Virus record (IMG/VR): IMGVR_UViG_3300012928_000037 | Coordinates: 1 to 25,327 of that record | Strand: one strand, 5' to 3' | Origin: a virus | DNA length: 25,327 nucleotides | Shown: in pieces, positions 8,656-15,660 of the stretch | Position numbering within the stretch: position 1 is the stretch's first letter | Layout of the letters: each line of letters opens with the position of its first letter | Notes under the pieces: model-generated | Told to the model about the DNA's origin: nothing | Seen by the model: the letters and a program-made list of their open reading frames with translations, nothing else | The model's database searches: none | Program-made: the position numbers and the translations under genes

Positions 8656-9084
8656 ATGAGCGACTGGACATATCAAGGAAATACAATAGATAATCTCCCT
8701 GAAAACTGTGAAGCATTTGTATATCTTATTACAAATACAACTAACAGTCGCAAATACGTAGGCAAAAAACTCGCTAAATTCAAAAAGACACGCCCACCAC
8801 TCAAGGGAAAGATAAACAAACGTAGAAGCAAAGTAGAAAGTGACTGGAAAGACTATTGGGGTTCCAATGATCACTTGAAGGCAGACGTAGAAGAACTAGG
8901 CAAAGACAAATTTACAAGGGAAATACTTTATTATTGTCCAAGTAGAGGCGTTGCAAGTTATTTAGAGGCAAGGGAACAGTTCGAAAGAAGAGTTTTAGAA
9001 AAAGACGAATACTACAATGGCATTATAAACGTTAGAGTAGGCGGTTCAAACATACTACGTGAAGCACTAAAAGGCTTAAAATAA
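8656..9084 (+). CDS. GIY-YIG family endonuclease (free-standing)
   Basis: The protein has 142 aa. The GIY-YIG core is visible as F21-V-Y-L-I and Y34-V-G-K-K, with a characteristic basic insert (residues 40-62), then 'DWKDYWGS', and a C-terminal helix with conserved Glu residues ('YLEAREQFERRV') and Asn ('YYNGIIN') typical of this phage family. No extra DNA-binding domain is visible, so it may be a nicking or repair nuclease or a minimal homing-type nuclease. The start is 11 nt after the preceding stop without a strong Shine-Dalgarno sequence. It is the last gene before the non-coding structured region at 9085-9525. Confidence 0.8.
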   Translation: MSDWTYQGNTIDNLPENCEAFVYLITNTTNSRKYVGKKLAKFKKTRPPLKGKINKRRSKVESDWKDYWGSNDHLKADVEELGKDKFTREILYYCPSRGVASYLEAREQFERRVLEKDEYYNGIINVRVGGSNILREALKGLK

Positions 9085-9104
9085 AAATACATAGCAACAT
9101 TGTT

Positions 9105-9512
9105 TGGTCGGGGTGGCTCGACTCACTTTGAGGTCATATATCTTGTGATCAGATTCTAGTGCGTTGCAAGGATAATGCTAACTTAGGCATAAAAGATGAC
9201 GGCAATGAGAAAAAGCAACCGTCAAAGCAAGTAGTTTCGACTGTTTGGGACTAACTGCTTACCGTGGATATCGCGAATGCTGAAGTAGGGGGTTGCAGGT
9301 CTACCGCCTCCGTACATATTATATGTAATCTTCTTAAACAGTTTGGTGACGCTAACTCACATGATGTGAAACCATACAGTTCGTCCGGCAACGGGCGAAT
9401 TGTGGCTCAACTATCTACATGATGCTAACGTGCTTCGCACTTTATTACTTCACTCATAAGGAAATTATGTGTTTGAGCGACAGCGAAAACCAGATGTGCT
9501 TTAGCACATCTA
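9105..9512 (+). ncRNA. Candidate structured non-coding RNA, family unknown
   Basis: About 440 nt between 9084 and 9526 lack a credible gene but are full of base-paired elements. They are a 13-bp stem 9375-9387/9392-9404 capped by a GCAA (GNRA) tetraloop, TCACA/TGTGA (9357-9369), TACAT/ATGTA (9313-9327), CATAA/TTATG (9455-9469), GTGC/GCAC (9430-9440), and AAGTAGTT/AACTGCTT (from about 9229). A perfect 8-bp hairpin closes the region (9492-9499/9504-9511). GTTGC (9163-9167) with GCAAC (9215-9219), crossing GACGG (9198-9202) with CCGTC (9219-9223), could form a pseudoknot; the two share C9219. The segment is locally more GC-rich than its neighbours. I tested tmRNA and tRNA identities and could not support them. 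Ends and strand are inferred from the hairpin cluster; no strong promoter was found. Confidence 0.5.
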
Positions 9513-9525
9513 CATAGCATTCAAA

Positions 9526-9714
9526 CTAGTGTAAATCAGGATCACGTCCGAAACCAGGTTTAACTATAGATACTTCTGTTTCTATAATTTCGTATTCTTC
9601 ATACGGATTCTGCTCTTTGATCATATACATAGCCTGATTGGCTTCTTCTATAGTATGCAAAATCGCTTCTGGCTCAGTTTTGCCCTTTATATATAAATGG
9701 TATTGTGTCACCAT
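9526..9714 (-). CDS. Conserved 62-aa phage protein ending in GRDPDLH
   Basis: The protein starts 'MVTQYHLYIKGKTEPEAILH' and ends 'GFGRDPDLH', a tail I associate with small conserved proteins of T4-like cyanophages; no function is known. The frame is open further upstream to 9891, but that part runs antisense through the neighbouring plus-strand gene and its promoter, so I chose the ATG at 9714. No clear Shine-Dalgarno sequence is present. A TTTAAATA box (9727-9720, one mismatch to TATAAATA) lies just upstream and would give an almost leaderless message. The stop is 15 nt from the closing hairpin of the RNA region. Confidence 0.7.
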   Translation of the reverse strand: MVTQYHLYIKGKTEPEAILHTIEEANQAMYMIKEQNPYEEYEIIETEVSIVKPGFGRDPDLH

Positions 9715-9748
9715 AGTTCTATTTAAAACGGTAATTATGATAATTAAG

Positions 9749-9756
9749 CATAAATA
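9749..9756 (+). promoter_or_regulatory. Late promoter (CATAAATA)
   Basis: The box fits the NATAAATA consensus and sits 22 nt upstream of the ATG at 9779, with GGAG (9767-9770) in between. It would drive the two internal-protein candidates during late infection. Confidence 0.75.
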
Positions 9757-9778
9757 TAATAGAGTTGGAGCAAATACT

Positions 9779-10414
9779 ATGAAAATATACGATATTGTAT
9801 CTGAAAATAACGTAAATGAAGCGCCAGGCGGTAGTGCATTAGGCGATTTAGCACGTAAAGTAGGTGCAAAGGCGGCCGGTGCTGTAGGCATGAAAGCAAC
9901 AGCGGCAGGACTGCAAGGAAAAGTTGACTCTAGTGCAAGAGCAAAAGAAATTAACGTAAAATGGAAGCAATTCGCAGGTCAAACTGGTGTAGGCAAATCA
10001 CCAGATGTAGGTGACCTTGCTGATTTCTTTGCAAAAGAAAAACTTCCAACAGGCAGACTAAAAGGCCTGTCAGGTATGATGACTCCACAACAAGTAGATG
10101 ACATATTAACAAAAACTGCACAGGACACATTTAGAAGTCCGGCAGGACAAGCCAAGGTAGGAGACACACCAGCCGCTCAAGTTGACGCTCCAGCAGACGG
10201 TGGTGGTGCAAGTGCTCCAGCAGATAACGAACCTAAGACAGGACAGTTTAGAAAAGATGAACCTGCACAAGGACAACAGCCAGCACAAGGTGGTGCAACT
10301 GCTCCTGCAGGATCAACTGCTCCGGCGGCAGGTGGTGCTATTCCTAAAAACATAGCAGACCAACTTGCTAAATTAAATCCAGAACAGAAAAAAGAGTTAT
10401 TCCAACTATTGTAA
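9779..10414 (+). CDS. Putative internal head protein, small paralog (211 aa)
   Basis: The function is not established. The N-terminus 'MKIYDIVSENNVNEAPGG' resembles the capsid-targeting sequence of T4 internal proteins (MKTYQEFIAEA), followed by a gp21-type cleavage site (VNE14|A15; consensus L/I-x-E|A/G). After it come an Ala/Gly/Lys amphipathic stretch (ARKVGAKAAGAVGMK), a helical module around 'VKWKQFAGQTGV' to 'DDILTKTAQ', a Pro/Ala/Gln/Gly low-complexity linker (about 130-185), and a short C-terminal helix (NPEQKKELFQLL). The same order of modules occurs in the C-terminal third of the next gene. I chose the ATG at 9779 because of GGAG 8 nt upstream and the late promoter. Alternatives are a minor structural or tail-associated protein. 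Confidence 0.7.
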   Translation: MKIYDIVSENNVNEAPGGSALGDLARKVGAKAAGAVGMKATAAGLQGKVDSSARAKEINVKWKQFAGQTGVGKSPDVGDLADFFAKEKLPTGRLKGLSGMMTPQQVDDILTKTAQDTFRSPAGQAKVGDTPAAQVDAPADGGGASAPADNEPKTGQFRKDEPAQGQQPAQGGATAPAGSTAPAAGGAIPKNIADQLAKLNPEQKKELFQLL

Positions 10415-10423
10415 GGACAGGCT

Positions 10424-12433
10424 ATGAAACTAAATGAAGTAACAGTATTAAAATCACAAACAATATTAACTGAAAGTTGGCAGGACCTTACAGAAAGTCA
10501 ACAGCATTACATTAGTCGTTGGGAAAGAGAACTTTGGCCTTTACTAGAAGAATATCAAAGACTATCAGAAGCAACACTTACAGCAGATCAAATTAAAGCA
10601 ATCTTCCAAGGTGCTGAACAACAAGCAATGGCAGGTGGTGATAACAAAACACTTGCAGGTAAAGTTGGCGGTGCGGCATTGGCGGCGGCCAAGTTACCGA
10701 TTGATGTAGCAAAAAAAGTAGATGACAAAATTAATGAACTTGGTAGAATGGCACAGAATGCCGGACCTATCAAGAACATGGATGCAAAGTTTGATGAACT
10801 TAAAAAGAAAATTGGTTCAAAAGATTCAAAAATTGTAGACGGTGTTAAAAAAGTAAGTGACTGGGCAAAAGCAAATCCAGGCAAGGCAAGTTTAGCAGTA
10901 GGTATCTTAACTACTGTGGCGGCGTTTGCAGGCGGACCAGCAGGTGGTGCCGCGGCAGGTTTAGTACTTCGTGCAACAAAAGATTTATTACAAGGTGAAA
11001 AACTTTCGACAGCAGTTGGTAAGTCAGTTAAAACAGCGGCCTATGGTGCTCTTGCTGGTATGGCATTTAGATACATTTCAGATAACATCATTGACAATAT
11101 TGCGGCGGCAAATGAAGCAGAAGTAACTGCAATGGAAAAGGCTTTCATGGCTGATAACTATGACAAAGCAGTTACAGGTGCGTATGCTGATGCAGGTGTG
11201 GCAGATGGTGCATTAGAAGGTGCAAAAAAATTAACTTTACAAGGTAATGTAAACGCATTCTATTACAACTATGAAACTGTATTAACAGCAGATCAAGTTG
11301 ACCAATACAATAACTTTAAAACTGCTTTAAGTGGATTAAAAACATTTAGTCCAGAATACTATCAAGAAGTAGCAAAAATGCACGAGTTCCTAGCAGGTGC
11401 TCAAGCGGCTAATAAAGAATTAACAACATTAGCACAAACACTTTCAGATATACCAAAAGATTCAATATCAGTAGGTCAAATTGATCAATTGATTGCCAAG
11501 TATGACGAAGTAGAACCTTTACTAAATGCTGTTATAGATACAGGTGAAGGTGCGGCGGCGGCGGCTCAGGGTGCGGCGGCAATGGTTGACGACAATGCCA
11601 AAAAAATGCATAAAGTTAAACCTGTTTCACCTGAACAAAAAGCAGAACTAGAAGGTAAAGGTGGTGATAAGGGTGATGATACAGAAGGTGTTGCAGTTAA
11701 AAGCACAACAGATTCTGTAGATTATGAAGCAGAATATGAACGTTATCTAGCAGAAGGACCATTAGATGCACTTAAAAAAGTAGGTGGTGCTATTGCCAAA
11801 GGTGCTAAAGCAGTTGGCGGAGCAGTAAAATCAGGTGCTAAAGAATTAGGTAACAAAGTTACATTTAAAAAATTAATGACACAGTGGACTAAAATGGGTG
11901 AGCCTACAGACGCAGGTTCTATTACAAACATTTTACAAGGCGCAGGTTTAAGTAATGATCAGATCAAAGCAATAGGATCAGAAAACAAAGTAGAACTTAA
12001 ACCAACAGCGGCTCCTAAAGCAGATGCACCAGCAGACACAGATGCAGATGCAGGAGCACCAGAAGGTGGCGATCAACCAGCACAAGGTGACCAACCAGCA
12101 CAAGGCGATGCTCCAGCACAAGGCGATGCTCCAGCACAAGGCGGTGCCCAGGCACAAGGTGGTGCGTTAGAAAAAGGCACAGTTAAAAAAGCAAGTGATG
12201 GTCAGGATTACGAATGGGCAGGCGCACAATGGATTAGTAAGTCAACAGGTAGAATTGCAACTAAAGATGTTGCCGCTGAACTTACTCCTAAAGCACCAGC
12301 AGGTGGCAGTGACTTAGGTAAGGATATGCAGATTGATATTCCTACGTTAGCAGATGTTATTGCAAAAGCGGGTGTACAAAAAGCAGTCAAAGACCAACTT
12401 GGTAAAGAAATCAAACAACCAGCAACAGCCTAA
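10424..12433 (+). CDS. Putative internal head/virion protein, large paralog (669 aa)
   Basis: The function is not established. The N-terminal about 50 residues end in a gp21-like site, LSE49|A50. Next come a helical region, a very hydrophobic Ala/Gly-rich stretch at about 155-185 (AVGILTTVAAFAGG), another at about 205-220, and a long helical part. A second gp21-like site, LAE444|G445, lies immediately before a Lys/Gly/Ala amphipathic stretch (LKKVGGAIAKGAKAVGG). The C-terminal 225 residues then parallel the preceding 211-aa protein, including a W-x-x-x-G module, a PAQGD repeat linker, and a 'YEWAGAQWISKSTGR' motif. AAGGA lies 9 nt before the ATG, 9 nt after the previous stop. The stop overlaps the convergent minus-strand stop by 4 bp. 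The sequence suggests a packaged protein cut into two, possibly ejected with DNA. Confidence 0.7.
   Translation: MKLNEVTVLKSQTILTESWQDLTESQQHYISRWERELWPLLEEYQRLSEATLTADQIKAIFQGAEQQAMAGGDNKTLAGKVGGAALAAAKLPIDVAKKVDDKINELGRMAQNAGPIKNMDAKFDELKKKIGSKDSKIVDGVKKVSDWAKANPGKASLAVGILTTVAAFAGGPAGGAAAGLVLRATKDLLQGEKLSTAVGKSVKTAAYGALAGMAFRYISDNIIDNIAAANEAEVTAMEKAFMADNYDKAVTGAYADAGVADGALEGAKKLTLQGNVNAFYYNYETVLTADQVDQYNNFKTALSGLKTFSPEYYQEVAKMHEFLAGAQAANKELTTLAQTLSDIPKDSISVGQIDQLIAKYDEVEPLLNAVIDTGEGAAAAAQGAAAMVDDNAKKMHKVKPVSPEQKAELEGKGGDKGDDTEGVAVKSTTDSVDYEAEYERYLAEGPLDALKKVGGAIAKGAKAVGGAVKSGAKELGNKVTFKKLMTQWTKMGEPTDAGSITNILQGAGLSNDQIKAIGSENKVELKPTAAPKADAPADTDADAGAPEGGDQPAQGDQPAQGDAPAQGDAPAQGGAQAQGGALEKGTVKKASDGQDYEWAGAQWISKSTGRIATKDVAAELTPKAPAGGSDLGKDMQIDIPTLADVIAKAGVQKAVKDQLGKEIKQPATA
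12071..12160 (+). repeat. Five tandem 18-bp repeats inside the 669-aa gene
   Basis: Five in-frame units of 18 bp encode PAQGD/G-type hexapeptides. Units 3 and 4 (12107-12124, 12125-12142) are identical; the others differ at a few positions. A related CCAGCACAAGG segment occurs in the 211-aa neighbour (about 10275). This suggests copy-number variation and exchange between the two paralogs. Confidence 0.85.
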
Positions 12434-12642
12434 AAGAACGGCTGTCCAGTTTTCTTAGCAGTATCTAAATTTTCTTTGATTAATTTACTCATGACCTCTC
12501 GGTCTTCAACATTACTAGCATAGATTTCATCAAGAGTTATGGAACCTCTCATGTACCAACATAGTCGCATGAGATCTAATTTAAAATTCTTAGTCTCGTT
12601 TTCCATATCCTTGACGACTTTTAGGATCTCTTCAAGAGACAA
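12430..12642 (-). CDS. 70-aa tail-assembly frame downstream of gp26, probably a -1 frameshift extension (gp51-like position)
   Basis: The frame encodes 'DLMRLCWYMRGSITLDEIYA' and 'EDREVMSKLIKENLDTAKKT', a small conserved helical module found next to gp26 in related phages. It resembles the T-type extension of tail assembly chaperones. As an independent gene it can only start at a TTG (12642), with AAGGA about 8 nt upstream; the first in-frame ATG is 12 codons later. The frame is open upstream into the gp26 end in the -1 phase and is reached by a T_TTT_TTC slip, which would give a fusion of about 363 aa. Both modes of expression remain possible. It ends 4 bp inside the convergent 669-aa gene. 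Confidence 0.75.
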   Translation of the reverse strand: MSLEEILKVVKDMENETKNFKLDLMRLCWYMRGSITLDEIYASNVEDREVMSKLIKENLDTAKKTGQPFF

Positions 12643-12653
12643 TGTGGAGATCC

Positions 12654-13520
12654 TTAGGCGAAAAAACTTGCTTGGTCGAATGTTACAGGTATTGTATACT
12701 CTTTAGGAGCACCTGCTTCAAGTTCTTCTTCAGTAGCCTGTACTTTGATTGGTTCTAGTTCAAATTGTTTTTTCTGTTCTTCAATCTTTTTTGTAATTGC
12801 AGTAAAGAAATCTTTATCTGCATTTTTCATGAAGTCAGCAATATGTCCTCTGTCAGTAACAATCTCACCGTCACTGGTTTGGATTGAAACAATACTGTTT
12901 ACAACTAGATCAATAGTTAGTCCTGTAAGTTTTATAAAACTTTCATTAAACTTTCCAAGTTTTTCTTCGTCAGTCATATTCTCATCATTTATGACTGCGG
13001 CAATTCTTTGCTCTTCAAAAGTTTTAATTGCAGTTTGTGTAAACTCTTTATATGTTTGCGGACGCAAAGTGATTGTCATATCATTAACAAATACAGTTGG
13101 ATCATACTGTCCACTTAAGAATTTGTCTAATACTAACCTAAGATCTAAATCAAATGCACGTTCTATAGTAGTGTTAGGTACTTGACCTTTAACTTCTAAC
13201 TTTTCTCCAAACGTTGCCATTCTAATAGCAACTAATAGAGCATCCATATCAATAGTTGGAACTGCCCAAGCATTCTTGATACTTGGCACACAACTCTGAA
13301 CTACATCAACAACTGATTGTCCATTTAATAGAGCATCTGGTGTTCTAAATGCCAACTCGTCTTTGGCCGTCATTGCGTATACAGGCAACTCACCGTTCTC
13401 AGGCATATCAACAGTACCTTCAGGATACCATTGGCCTTTGCTAGGTAATCCAACGTAAACCTTGGGTTGTCTATAATATTTCTGTAACGGATTAGGCCCC
13501 ATCGCTTTTACTTCTTGCAT
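12654..13520 (-). CDS. 26: gp26-like baseplate hub / tail assembly protein
   Basis: The protein has 288 aa. The opening 'KVYVGLPSKGQWYP' and 'PVYAMTAKDELAFRTPDALL' with 'GQSVVDVVQSC' are the signature of the T4 gp26-type baseplate family; the rest is helical. I chose the ATG at 13520 because GGAGG lies 6 nt upstream; the frame is open to 13559. The last codons read AGT TTT TTC GCC TAA, with a T_TTT_TTC heptamer in the correct phase for -1 slippage. In T4, gp26 assists hub assembly, and by gene position it may act as the chaperone for the tape measure encoded 2 kb away. Confidence 0.8.
   Translation of the reverse strand: MQEVKAMGPNPLQKYYRQPKVYVGLPSKGQWYPEGTVDMPENGELPVYAMTAKDELAFRTPDALLNGQSVVDVVQSCVPSIKNAWAVPTIDMDALLVAIRMATFGEKLEVKGQVPNTTIERAFDLDLRLVLDKFLSGQYDPTVFVNDMTITLRPQTYKEFTQTAIKTFEEQRIAAVINDENMTDEEKLGKFNESFIKLTGLTIDLVVNSIVSIQTSDGEIVTDRGHIADFMKNADKDFFTAITKKIEEQKKQFELEPIKVQATEEELEAGAPKEYTIPVTFDQASFFA
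12660..12666 (-). promoter_or_regulatory. Predicted -1 ribosomal frameshift slippery site T_TTT_TTC
   Basis: On the minus strand the zero-frame codons are AGT TTT TTC, giving X_XXY_YYZ with X=Y=T and Z=C. The zero-frame stop TAA is two codons later. A -1 shift reads through CGC CTA AGG ATC TCC ACA directly into the 70-aa frame without a stop. A GGAG/AAGGA-like element lies at or after, not before, the slip. No strong downstream hairpin was established. Confidence 0.6.
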
Positions 13521-13558
13521 GGTTTTCCTCCGAATAAGTAATAAGTGTTCATATAACA

Positions 13559-13566
13559 TATTTATG
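13559..13566 (-). promoter_or_regulatory. Late promoter (CATAAATA) for gp26
   Basis: On the minus strand CATAAATA lies 38 nt upstream of the gp26 ATG. It fits the NATAAATA late consensus and implies a short untranslated leader with the GGAGG site. Confidence 0.7.
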
Positions 13567-13593
13567 GTAGGGAGTTAACTGCGTACATAATTA

Positions 13594-14163
13594 ATGGCTG
13601 ATTTATTTTACGATATAAAGAAATATATAGATTTTGACAAATTGGACAAAGCAAGAGTAATGATCAAGCAAGAACTTGATGCTTTTATTAAAGATTATGC
13701 TATTGTTCAAGAAATTGGCATGGACCTTGATACATATTATCGCACAGGTATAAAGGACAACTGGAGAAACATTCCAATTAAAGTTTCAGATCCTGGAATG
13801 GATCATGAACTCAAGTATGCAGACAAATTTCCAAAATCTTTAGAAATTATTAATTCTTGTAGAGGACTTACTAATATAGGAATGAACTTTACAAAACCTT
13901 ACGGTGAAATAGTACCACATCGTGATCCATATGATACTATTGACGGGCAAGTTGTTAAACATATTACTTTCATAGCAGGCGTGATTATTCCTTCAACCGA
14001 TGTAAACAAATGCGGTATGAAGTTTAATGATACAACAATATTTTTAGGAGAAGGAGAATGGGTAGGATTTTCTCCTGATACTATGCATTCATCTTGGAAT
14101 AAAACAGATCAATATAGATTAAGTTTAATAGCAACTATTGATTCAAAAGATATTTCTTTTTAA
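13594..14163 (+). CDS. 2-oxoglutarate/Fe(II) oxygenase, aspartyl/asparaginyl beta-hydroxylase-like
   Basis: The protein has 189 aa. The C-terminal half carries the family core: 'EIVPHRDPYD' (H109, D111), 'HITFIAGVIIP', C140, 'GEGEWVGFSPDTMHSSWN' (H165) and R175 in 'QYRLSLIA'. These match metal ligands H109 and H165 and the 2-oxoglutarate-binding Arg of Asp/Asn hydroxylase-type oxygenases. It probably hydroxylates an amino acid, a peptide or an amino-acid-derived small molecule; the substrate is unknown. The gene starts 27 bp from the oppositely oriented gp26 late promoter, and I see no clear promoter of its own. GGAG is 19 nt from the ATG, which is too far. Its 3' end overlaps the convergent amidinotransferase gene by 21 bp. 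Confidence 0.82.
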   Translation: MADLFYDIKKYIDFDKLDKARVMIKQELDAFIKDYAIVQEIGMDLDTYYRTGIKDNWRNIPIKVSDPGMDHELKYADKFPKSLEIINSCRGLTNIGMNFTKPYGEIVPHRDPYDTIDGQVVKHITFIAGVIIPSTDVNKCGMKFNDTTIFLGEGEWVGFSPDTMHSSWNKTDQYRLSLIATIDSKDISF

Positions 14164-15213
14164 TCCGGCTCTACCTACATCTAGTGTTAGACAATGTATA
14201 CCGGCTTCCCAATACGTGCCGTGTCTAATAGGAACATAGTCACAGTCTATTTCATATTCTTTAAGTAACTTAAACAGTTCAGGTATTTCTCTGCTAAACA
14301 AAATACAATTATGATCCATTACAAGAACATTAGTATCAAATGATATTTCTTGATCATAACCTCTCCACTTGTCTAGATAAGTTTCTAACCATTGTTCGCT
14401 GTGCATTCCTTCTGTTTTATTAAAATCCTTTTTGTAATCTTCTAACATTGTCATATGATCTTTAAGCAGATGTCCTATCTCAATAAGTTGTTTATCTTGT
14501 AAGTAACTTGGTACCCAGGATTTGTTTGCACAAACAATAGTTTCATCATTTACAAAAAAGAATCCATGATCAATGTGTCCCCAACCATTCATTACAGCAC
14601 TATCGTTAGCAACTATTTCTACATCTTTTATATTTCTTTTACACCACTCAAGTCCTTTCTGTGTACCCGGACCTTGTGTGTTTGTAATTAATTTGTCTCC
14701 TGCTTTATACATTGTAGCAGTATGCCATAAAACTTTGTTGGATAATATTTTTTGATATATTTCCTTGCCACCATTCCACCATTTAGTAGTTGGATCTAAA
14801 TCAGTTAGTTGCGGACTAGGTTGTGCAATCCAGTTGTAGCCTAGATCATTAAAACAATTATAAAAACTATGTCCGTCAAAGTATCTATCAGTCAAACTAG
14901 TGTATGTTTGATATATTGTTTCGTCTAGTACAAGATATTGATCTCTCGGTACCATAGGACTGTTAGGCATTTTAATATCAAATGATGAAAGTGTTGTACG
15001 TACAGGACGAATAGTGTCAGGACGTCTTACGGTGCAACCATAACTTTTAAGTTTGTCAGTAAGTTTTAGTAAATCTTCTTTAGTCTCTTCTAATATTAAA
15101 TTAAAATTATCAGTTGTATTTCCAGGTGGCAATAAATGATCAAAACTGCCCGGAGCATGGCAGTCTCCAACAATTACATCTGTAAGTTTATCCCACTCGG
15201 TCCATATTGCCAT
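14143..15213 (-). CDS. Amidinotransferase family protein (glycine amidinotransferase, AGAT-like)
   Basis: The protein has 356 aa and is AGAT-like over its full length: 'EWDKLTDVIVGD' at the N-terminus, 'YGCTVRRPD', 'MVPRDQYLVLDETI' (R90, D91), 'NGWGHIDHG' (H213, D215), 'NVLVMD', and 'EAGIHCLTLDVGRAG' with nucleophile C341. In AGAT these positions transfer the amidino group of arginine to an acceptor amine via Cys, His and Asp. The expected second catalytic Asp (in the DAADF stretch of AGAT) appears here as HTAT (164-167), so the acceptor or chemistry may differ, or the enzyme may be a deiminase or hydrolase. The ATG lies 26 nt inside the end of the upstream CPFA gene, giving translational coupling. 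Confidence 0.82.
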   Translation of the reverse strand: MAIWTEWDKLTDVIVGDCHAPGSFDHLLPPGNTTDNFNLILEETKEDLLKLTDKLKSYGCTVRRPDTIRPVRTTLSSFDIKMPNSPMVPRDQYLVLDETIYQTYTSLTDRYFDGHSFYNCFNDLGYNWIAQPSPQLTDLDPTTKWWNGGKEIYQKILSNKVLWHTATMYKAGDKLITNTQGPGTQKGLEWCKRNIKDVEIVANDSAVMNGWGHIDHGFFFVNDETIVCANKSWVPSYLQDKQLIEIGHLLKDHMTMLEDYKKDFNKTEGMHSEQWLETYLDKWRGYDQEISFDTNVLVMDHNCILFSREIPELFKLLKEYEIDCDYVPIRHGTYWEAGIHCLTLDVGRAGLKRNIF

Positions 15214-15658
15214 AGTTAAAAATTTCCTCTAAATATTCTTTATCCCAATAAGAATAATAATTTGTAGAACTTAATCTATTTCTAGCAGATAAAAGTTCTT
15301 CTTTTGTTTGTGCTATAACTAGCGGTACATAACCGTTGCCTGTTTTAATGCCTTTTATAAATGTTTCTCTATGCGGATGATCAGGCAAAAATATATGTGT
15401 GCTATGCTTATTATTAAGTGTTGTACATAATTCTTCTAGTTCGTCAAACGTTGATACAACACTATGTTCACAGTATATTGTTATTTCATCTGACAAATTT
15501 TCAAACATATCTATATGTAATTTTTCAGCAACAATCACTGAAGGCAACGCCCTTGCAAATGGGCAAATACTGTGTTTTCCTAGTTCTGCCTGTGGTTTTG
15601 TAATGCGTTCAAGCCAAAGTCCTAATTGTTTTTCAATATTTTTAGGCGTGTTTTTCAT
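15188..15658 (-). CDS. CPFA-motif protein (DUF1415-like), function unknown
   Basis: The protein has 156 aa. The N-terminal segment 'LGLWLERITKPQAELGKHS' leads into 'ICPFARALPSVIVAE' (C32), reminiscent of DUF1415-type proteins with an L-x-x-CPFA core. The C-terminal part (QTKEELLSARNRLSSTNYY, then WDKEYLEEIF) is helical. No function is known. It is the first gene of a two-gene message with the amidinotransferase (26-nt overlap) and has a perfect late box upstream. The conserved Cys could be redox-active or a metal ligand; that is speculation. Confidence 0.7.
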   Translation of the reverse strand: MKNTPKNIEKQLGLWLERITKPQAELGKHSICPFARALPSVIVAEKLHIDMFENLSDEITIYCEHSVVSTFDELEELCTTLNNKHSTHIFLPDHPHRETFIKGIKTGNGYVPLVIAQTKEELLSARNRLSSTNYYSYWDKEYLEEIFNYGNMDRVG

Positions 15659-15660
15659 TA

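Noticed and set aside
9105-9320. tmRNA (one-piece or permuted two-piece)
   Set aside because: GGGG and CGCCTCC ends, TTCGAC-like segments and a possible pseudoknot first suggested it. However, no standard T-arm, no acceptor pairing beyond about 5 bp and no tag frame ending in Ala-Ala-stop was found on either strand.
9715-9891. N-terminal extension of the minus-strand 62-aa protein
   Set aside because: The extension is antisense to the 211-aa gene and its late promoter and looks like shadow coding. The homologous protein starts at MVTQYHLY.
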